Below are positions 59,447-64,000 of a DNA stretch of 64,000 bases, piece after piece. The position numbers were made by a program, and so were the translations under genes. This DNA comes from JADJPG01 sp964491875 (GTDB lineage Bacteria; Verrucomicrobiota; Verrucomicrobiia; Limisphaerales; JADJPG01): positions 86,524-150,523 of the forward strand of contig CAZBIC010000015.1 of the NCBI GenBank assembly GCA_964491875.1, in the 5' to 3' direction. Position 1 is the first letter of the stretch. Every line of letters begins with the position of its first letter. The notes under the pieces are model-generated. The model worked only from the letters and a program-made list of their open reading frames with translations, ran no database searches and was not told the DNA's origin.

Positions 59447-60361
59447 ATGATCAGCATTGAGTTTACGCGCGCCCGCGCCCAGGCCACGCGCGATACGCAG
59501 GCCAGCCTCGCCGCCGCTCCCACCAGCTGGACGTGGAGCCAGAAGACCGTCATTCAATGGGACGCGGAGATTGCCTCCCTCGACCAGTTCGTGGCGGATG
59601 AAAGCGCCAAACGCACGCAGTGGCGCAACGCCGCCGAGTCCTGGCAGGCGGCGCTTGATGGCATTCAGACACTCACGCGCCAGGTGGCCAGCATCGGGCG
59701 AATCCATTTCCGCAATGACGCGGTGAAACTCGCCTTGTTTGAAGCGTTGCGCACGGATGCGCGGGATCGGGCCGGCGTGTATGAGCAGGGACTGGCCGCG
59801 CGGGATGCGTGGCAGGAAGCGGACCCGGCGTGGACCGTGTCCGCGGGCGTTTCGGTCGGCACCTTGAGTTCTGCACTCGCGGATGCGCTCGCGAAACAGG
59901 CGGCGCACAGCGCGAAGTTCACCGCGTGGCGTCGCGCCGCCGCTGCACTCACCAACACAGCCCAGCAGGTGGATGCGGATTGCGTGGCCTGGTACGCGGA
60001 GTCCACCCGGCGCTTCCCGGAAGGAACGTCGGATGGAGATTTCATTCGATCGACCGTACCCAGAACCACCCGCTCGGAATCAGCGGTGGGCCAGGCGGAG
60101 ATCTCCAATCTGTCGGTCAACGCCGGCACGATTCAATTCGACGCGGCGGCCAGCGGCGCCACGCGGTTCACCTATTTACAACAAGCACCCGGCTCGCCCG
60201 CATTCGTGGTTGTGCAGGCGGATTCTCCGGAATCCAGCTTCACGCTCATGGGACAGCCGGTGGGCGTGCATCGCTTCAAGGTGGTGGGCAGCAATTCCAA
60301 TGGCAGCGGTCCTGAAAGCGCGGTGGCCGAAGCGACAGTGAGCATCGCCGCGGCTGCGTAA
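59447..60361 (+). CDS. Coiled-coil protein with Fn3-like C-terminal domain
   Basis: 304 residues from the ATG at 59447 (MISIEFTRARAQATRDT), which has a purine-rich GAAAGAGAGTT just ahead; no signal peptide. The N-terminal about 190 residues are Ala-rich and helical, with heptad-like spacing. The C-terminal about 90 residues are beta-rich (ISNLSVNAGTIQFDAAASGATRF, GQPVGVHRFKVVGSNSNGSGPES), like an Fn3 fold. No family recognised. Confidence 0.6.
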   Translation: MISIEFTRARAQATRDTQASLAAAPTSWTWSQKTVIQWDAEIASLDQFVADESAKRTQWRNAAESWQAALDGIQTLTRQVASIGRIHFRNDAVKLALFEALRTDARDRAGVYEQGLAARDAWQEADPAWTVSAGVSVGTLSSALADALAKQAAHSAKFTAWRRAAAALTNTAQQVDADCVAWYAESTRRFPEGTSDGDFIRSTVPRTTRSESAVGQAEISNLSVNAGTIQFDAAASGATRFTYLQQAPGSPAFVVVQADSPESSFTLMGQPVGVHRFKVVGSNSNGSGPESAVAEATVSIAAAA

Positions 60362-60422
60362 ATCGACACTGTCCAGCGACATCGCGCCGGGCGTGCATAC
60401 TCCCGCGTCCACGGCGCCCTCG

Positions 60423-60462
60423 CCGCCCCTTCTCGCCATACGGAGGGGGCGGTTTTGCTTTT
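60423..60462 (+). terminator. Terminator after the coiled-coil/Fn3 gene
   Basis: CCGCCCC (60423-60429) pairs with GGGGCGG (60446-60452), extended partly by CTC/GAG, and is followed by TTTTGCTTTT. It stands about 60 bp after the stop codon. Confidence 0.65.
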
Positions 60463-60557
60463 CCGCTGAGCACGGCGCAAAAGACCGTGACAGCGAAGGC
60501 GTGACTTAGGCAGCATCCCGCAACCGTAACCGGCGCGTTCCGCGCCACTGCTGACCC

Positions 60558-62720
60558 ATGAATCGCCTTCTCTCGCTGCTGCCCCTCGGATGCGTGTCCC
60601 TCACTCTCGCCCTGCCCTGCGCCCTTCAGGGCGCGGAGGCCACCACATCCCGCATTCCGTGGACGAACACCCACCTCGTCGGCACGCCCGAGACGCCGCC
60701 GCCGTTCATCGCCGTGCCGGCGTATCCGAATCTCAAGCCGAAGAATCCCATCGCGGTGATGCGCGAGCCGGGCGCGAACCGCGTGCTGTATCTGGAGAAC
60801 TACGGCTACGACACGTTGCGCGGCGTGCTGCGGCGCTTCGAGGCGAAGCCCGACGTGAGCGAGGCCGAGGTGTTGCTGGAGCTGAAGGATCATGTTTACA
60901 GCCTCACGTTTCATCCGAACTTCGCGAAGAACCGGTTCATCTACTTCGGCGTGAACGGACCGAGTCAGGGCAAGGGCAAGCACACTAAGATTCTCCGCTA
61001 CACCTTCAGCGAGAATCTCAAACGCATCCTGCCCGACTCGCTGATCACGGTGATCGAATGGCCGGGCAACGGTCACAACGGCGGCGACTGCGCGTTCGGC
61101 AAGGACGGCATGCTCTACGTCACGTCCGGCGACGGCACGTCCGCCATGGACCGTGACAATGTGGGCCAGGATTTGTCCTCGATGCGCGGCAAGGTGCTCC
61201 GCATCGACGTCGATAGCGCGCCCGAGGGGAAAACTTACATCGTGCCGGCAGACAATCCGTTCGTCGCGCTCACGAACGCGCGTCCGGAGATTTGGGCTTA
61301 CGGCCTGCGGAATCCGTGGCGCATCACGAGCGATTTGCAGAGCGGACAAATCTGGGTGGGCGAGAACGGCCAGGACTTGCGCGAATACGCGCACCTGCTC
61401 GGGCGCGGCGAGAATTACGGCTGGAGCGCCTACGAAGGCAGCCGCCCGATGTTCAAGGAGCGCCTGAAAGGTCCGTCGCCGTTCACGCTGCCGACCATTG
61501 AGCATGATCACGGCGAGTATCGTTCGCTCACCGGCGGCGTGGTCTATCGCGGTCGCGCGTTCCCCGATCTCAACGGCGCCTACATCTACGGCGATTATTC
61601 CACCGGCCGCATCCACGCGATGTTGCACGACGGCACGAAGGTCATCTGGCACAAGGAACTCTCCGACACACCGCTGATGATCGTCGGCTTCGGCTTCGAC
61701 CCGGACGGCGAGGTGCTGATCGCGGACTACAACGGCGGCATCTATCGACTCGCGACCTACGTTCAGCCGCCGAACGCCCAACCCTTCGCGCGCAAGCTGA
61801 GCGAGACCGGACTTTTCGCCGACGTGGCGACCGAGAAGCCCGCGCCCGGCGTCGTGGGCTACGAGATCAACCATCCCGGCTGGCACGACGGCGCGAAGGG
61901 CAAGCACTGGCTCGCCGCGCCGTCCGAAGCGAAGCTGCATCCCTCCGAAGGCGGCCAATGGGGCACCGACAACGGCCTCGTGCTCGTGCAAACGCTCGCG
62001 CTCGACACTAGCGCGGGGCCACGTCGCACCGAGACGCGCCTGCTCCTGAAGCGCGACAACGACTGGACCGCCTACACCTATCTGTGGAACGACGCGCAGA
62101 CGGACGCCGAGCTCGCGCCCGCGAAAGGCATGCGCACGACGTTGAATTTGCCCGGAGGCCCGCGCTCATGGCTCGTGCCCAGCCGCTCAGATTGTCTCGT
62201 CTGCCATTCTCGCGCCGCGAGCTTCGCGCTGTCGCTGAACACACGGCAGTTGAACCGCCCCGCTTCCAGTGAACCTTCGGCAAACCAAATCGCGCATCTG
62301 GAGAAGCAGGAACTTCTGCGCAGTGCGTCATGGATTTCCAACAAGCTCGACACCGCGCCGCGCTTCCCAAGCCTCAGTGACACCAACGCGACGCTCGAAG
62401 CGCGTGTCCGTTCCTACCTCGCCGTGAATTGCGCGCACTGCCACGTGCATGAAGGCGGCGGCAATTCCGCGATGGACCTCGCTGCCGGAACCTCGCTCAA
62501 AAACACGCGGCTGATCGACCAAATCCCGCAACACGGAACCCTGAACCTCAAGAACGCCCGTATCGTCGCGCCCGGTTCGCCTTCACGTTCGGTGCTCGTC
62601 ACACGCACCGCGCTACGCATCCCCGGCCAAATGCCGCCGCTGGGAACCATCCGCCCGGACACCGAGGCCACGAAGCTCTTCATGCAATGGATCGCTTCGT
62701 TGAAGACCGAGACGCAGTAG
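60558..62720 (+). CDS. Exported glucose/sorbosone-type dehydrogenase fused to cytochrome-c motifs
   Basis: 720 residues with a signal peptide (LLSLLPLGCVSLTLALPCALQGA). First about 400 residues form a PQQ-dependent soluble glucose dehydrogenase-like six-bladed propeller: PGNGHNGGDCAFGKDGMLYVTSGDG, EIWAYGLRNPWR and GVVYRGRAFPDLNGAYIYGDYSTG. The C-terminal part has two CxxCH-type heme-binding motifs (CLVCH and CAHCH) with a following Met-rich tail (PGQMPPLGT). A fused electron acceptor is thus likely. Oxidation of an extracellular sugar or polymer is the plausible role; substrate unknown. Confidence 0.86.
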   Translation: MNRLLSLLPLGCVSLTLALPCALQGAEATTSRIPWTNTHLVGTPETPPPFIAVPAYPNLKPKNPIAVMREPGANRVLYLENYGYDTLRGVLRRFEAKPDVSEAEVLLELKDHVYSLTFHPNFAKNRFIYFGVNGPSQGKGKHTKILRYTFSENLKRILPDSLITVIEWPGNGHNGGDCAFGKDGMLYVTSGDGTSAMDRDNVGQDLSSMRGKVLRIDVDSAPEGKTYIVPADNPFVALTNARPEIWAYGLRNPWRITSDLQSGQIWVGENGQDLREYAHLLGRGENYGWSAYEGSRPMFKERLKGPSPFTLPTIEHDHGEYRSLTGGVVYRGRAFPDLNGAYIYGDYSTGRIHAMLHDGTKVIWHKELSDTPLMIVGFGFDPDGEVLIADYNGGIYRLATYVQPPNAQPFARKLSETGLFADVATEKPAPGVVGYEINHPGWHDGAKGKHWLAAPSEAKLHPSEGGQWGTDNGLVLVQTLALDTSAGPRRTETRLLLKRDNDWTAYTYLWNDAQTDAELAPAKGMRTTLNLPGGPRSWLVPSRSDCLVCHSRAASFALSLNTRQLNRPASSEPSANQIAHLEKQELLRSASWISNKLDTAPRFPSLSDTNATLEARVRSYLAVNCAHCHVHEGGGNSAMDLAAGTSLKNTRLIDQIPQHGTLNLKNARIVAPGSPSRSVLVTRTALRIPGQMPPLGTIRPDTEATKLFMQWIASLKTETQ

Positions 62721-62758
62721 CCTGCAACTTCGTGGGCGAAGCAGTGTCCTGAACGAGG

Positions 62759-63475
62759 ATGTCGGGCGCAAAGCTACGTCACTGGTTCTTCGTCCTCAGC
62801 GGAGTGATTCCGCTCTTCGCGCTGCTGGCTTCACCGCCGCAGACGATGCTGCTCATCTACACGCTCTTCGTCGCCGCCGTGTTGCTTCGCGAGAGAATCC
62901 AGATTGATTCGTTCCAGTCAGAGACTCGCGGCGTCGCCGTGCTTGGAGTCTCGGTGCTGCTATCCGGCCTCGTCGGCGAAACGCTCGCGTGGGCGAACAA
63001 CTATCTCGCCCGGACCGATCCTCCGATTCTATTTCACCCACAGCTCATCCCAGATCTAATTCTTGGCGTGGGCTTTTACGGCGGCTGGGGCGTCGCCTGG
63101 ATGATTATCACGCGCCGGTTCGCCTTCACCTTCCGCGAAGTGTTCTGCACGACCGGAGTGATGGGCATCGCCGTGGAAAACAATCTCGCTGTGTTGAAGG
63201 CGATCGTCGCTTCACTGTTCGCGAATCCGCTCCACGCCGCACTGCTCGGCGTCTACGTCTTCGCGGTCTACGGCTCGATGGCAGCGATACCCTTTGTGGT
63301 CATGGATCGCGCGATCCGTTCTCCTCGCCAGCGCCATCACTGGAGCAAGTATCCCCTCGCCATCGTCCTGATGTTCATTTGCGCCTGGCTGCTGACAGTG
63401 CTAGTCCACGTGGCCGCGAAGCCGCTGGGGCTCATTCCACCGAAACGCTCCATCGTGGAACATCCGTTCTTCTGA
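62759..63475 (+). CDS. Integral membrane protein, unknown family
   Basis: 238 residues, with about six hydrophobic segments (e.g. HWFFVLSGVIPLFALLA, TMLLIYTLFVAAVLL, AVLGVSVLLSGLVGETLAW, YPLAIVLMFICAWLLTVLVH). No known transport or enzyme motif is seen. It starts 38 bp after the dehydrogenase-cytochrome gene and may be co-transcribed, possibly an anchor or electron-transfer partner. That is inference. Confidence 0.65.
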   Translation: MSGAKLRHWFFVLSGVIPLFALLASPPQTMLLIYTLFVAAVLLRERIQIDSFQSETRGVAVLGVSVLLSGLVGETLAWANNYLARTDPPILFHPQLIPDLILGVGFYGGWGVAWMIITRRFAFTFREVFCTTGVMGIAVENNLAVLKAIVASLFANPLHAALLGVYVFAVYGSMAAIPFVVMDRAIRSPRQRHHWSKYPLAIVLMFICAWLLTVLVHVAAKPLGLIPPKRSIVEHPFF

Positions 63476-63877
63476 CATGAGTCCCAAGTGAAACGTCCTG
63501 AGCAGCGCAGCTCTAAATCTACGCAAACGCCGCCCTCCAACAAGCGGTCCCCGGCCCGCGTCACCGTCCGCCCCTCACTGCCAAAAGGGTTTGATAGCAG
63601 GAGCCAGCTGACCTTGGTCGCTTCACTTCAAATCGCAATCGACAGATGGTCACGGGCGCGGTTTGGAGCAGTGGGCAACTTCGCTGGAGATCTGGACTGC
63701 GGAGGCAGGATTCCGATTTGGCTGCAAGGTCCGCAAGTCCGGCGACGTTTTGATTCTCCCGGCGTGCATCCGCAGCGGGAACATGTTCCCGCAGTCCATA
63801 CCTCTCCATCTCCTGCACGCGCTTTCATTCTCACCGCTGATACACCGCCTACCGTTCTCTGGACCCATTCATTACAC
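63476..63877. other. Gene-free stretch of about 0.4 kb
   Basis: Between the membrane protein gene and the terminator of the last, convergent gene. Overlapping short open frames exist on the minus strand but none shows credible coding or a recognised motif. Confidence 0.5.
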
Positions 63878-63913
63878 AAAAAAGCCCGGCCGGGCATTGC
63901 TGCCCGGCCGGGT
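63878..63913 (-). terminator. Strong terminator of the gene at the window end
   Basis: A 12-13 bp GC stem GCCCGGCCGGGCA (63884-63896) / TGCCCGGCCGGGT (63901-63913) with a 4-base loop. On the minus strand it is followed by six or more T (complement of the A run at 63878-63883). It stands about 40 bp after the stop of the partial gene. Confidence 0.92.
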
Positions 63914-63954
63914 GTTGAGTTCGGAGGATTGGGTTTTAAGTCAGAGGGCGACGC

Positions 63955-64000
63955 TTACTTGTCGTCGGCCTTCTTCTTGTCCCAGTGGTCCTTGGCCTTG
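63955..64000 (-). CDS. C-terminal end of a Lys/Asp-rich protein (partial)
   Basis: The stop codon is at 63957-63955 on the minus strand. The visible end reads KAKDHWDKKKADDK. The N-terminal part is outside the window. The charged tail could belong to a ribosomal or other nucleic-acid-binding protein, or simply a basic tail; no family can be named. The strong terminator downstream supports it being a real transcript end. Confidence 0.65.
   Translation of the reverse strand, partial: KAKDHWDKKKADDK

Noticed and set aside
63476..63900. Overlapping minus-strand short frames as genes
   Set aside because: They overlap each other in several frames, have no motif or ribosome site, and partly run across the terminator.

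Overview
The window is GC-rich, gene-dense chromosomal DNA that most resembles a Verrucomicrobiota member (Pedosphaera/Limisphaerales type). This is inferred from gene content, since there is no rRNA. The signs are planctomycete/verrucomicrobial secreted families (DUF1080, DUF1552, and a DUF1587/1592/1588/1585 cytochrome-like protein), many exported proteins with FG-GAP, MBG or LamG modules, a hopanoid cyclase, and a repeated short C-terminal domain ending in a [FH]Y[RQ]-type motif.

Layout. 0-2.6 kb: a Tat-exported sugar isomerase-like TIM barrel, a compact gltX, and a divergent initiator tRNA-fMet with promoter and terminator. 2.7-9.1 kb: a czcCBA-type heavy-metal efflux operon on the minus strand, framed by two small exported Cys/His-rich proteins. 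9.2-12.3 kb: the classical rpmH-rnpA-yidD-yidC-jag operon. 12.6-13.9 kb: a two-gene redox module, a stand-alone HdrA-N-like Cys protein followed by an 8-Cys ferredoxin. 14.2-19.1 kb: a 1641-residue exported repeat protein. 19.2-27 kb: housekeeping and carbohydrate genes (bcp, glutaredoxin, glycerate kinase, a NagB-like/LmbE-like/Gfo-Idh-MocA amino-sugar set, gatC-gatA, an FmdB-like protein without cysteines, rpiB). 26.9-29.9 kb: a four-gene sugar operon (DUF1080 hydrolase, SDR, MIP channel, epimerase). 30-43.9 kb: exported catabolic proteins (DUF1552, a secreted endonuclease trio, metallophosphoesterase-LamG, DUF1592 protein), squalene-hopene cyclase and a GH43-discoidin-Fn3 glycosidase.

From about 43.9 to 59.3 kb the character changes. 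Base composition looks lower in GC, intergenic gaps are longer, and the content is accessory: two FG-GAP-type exported proteins, an odd tRNA-like gene with anticodon AAC, a FemAB/GNAT-like transferase, a decayed copy of the 3' end of the GH43 gene, a 2306-residue SpvB/VCBS/RHS protein, an AraC-type regulator upstream of it, and an orphan gp19-type contractile-tail tube protein. The window then returns to GC-rich genes: a coiled-coil/Fn3-like protein, a sugar dehydrogenase fused to cytochrome-c motifs, a membrane protein, and the 3' end of a Lys-rich gene with a strong terminator.

The most unusual observations are the GH43 relic bracketing a 4-kb insertion, the tRNA-like AAC gene, the RHS giant with an internal hydrophobic interruption and GATAC repeats in front of it, the orphan tail tube gene, the HdrA-N-like/ferredoxin pair, and the C-terminal domain shared by four exported proteins. 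All functions are read from motifs by eye; no database search was run.
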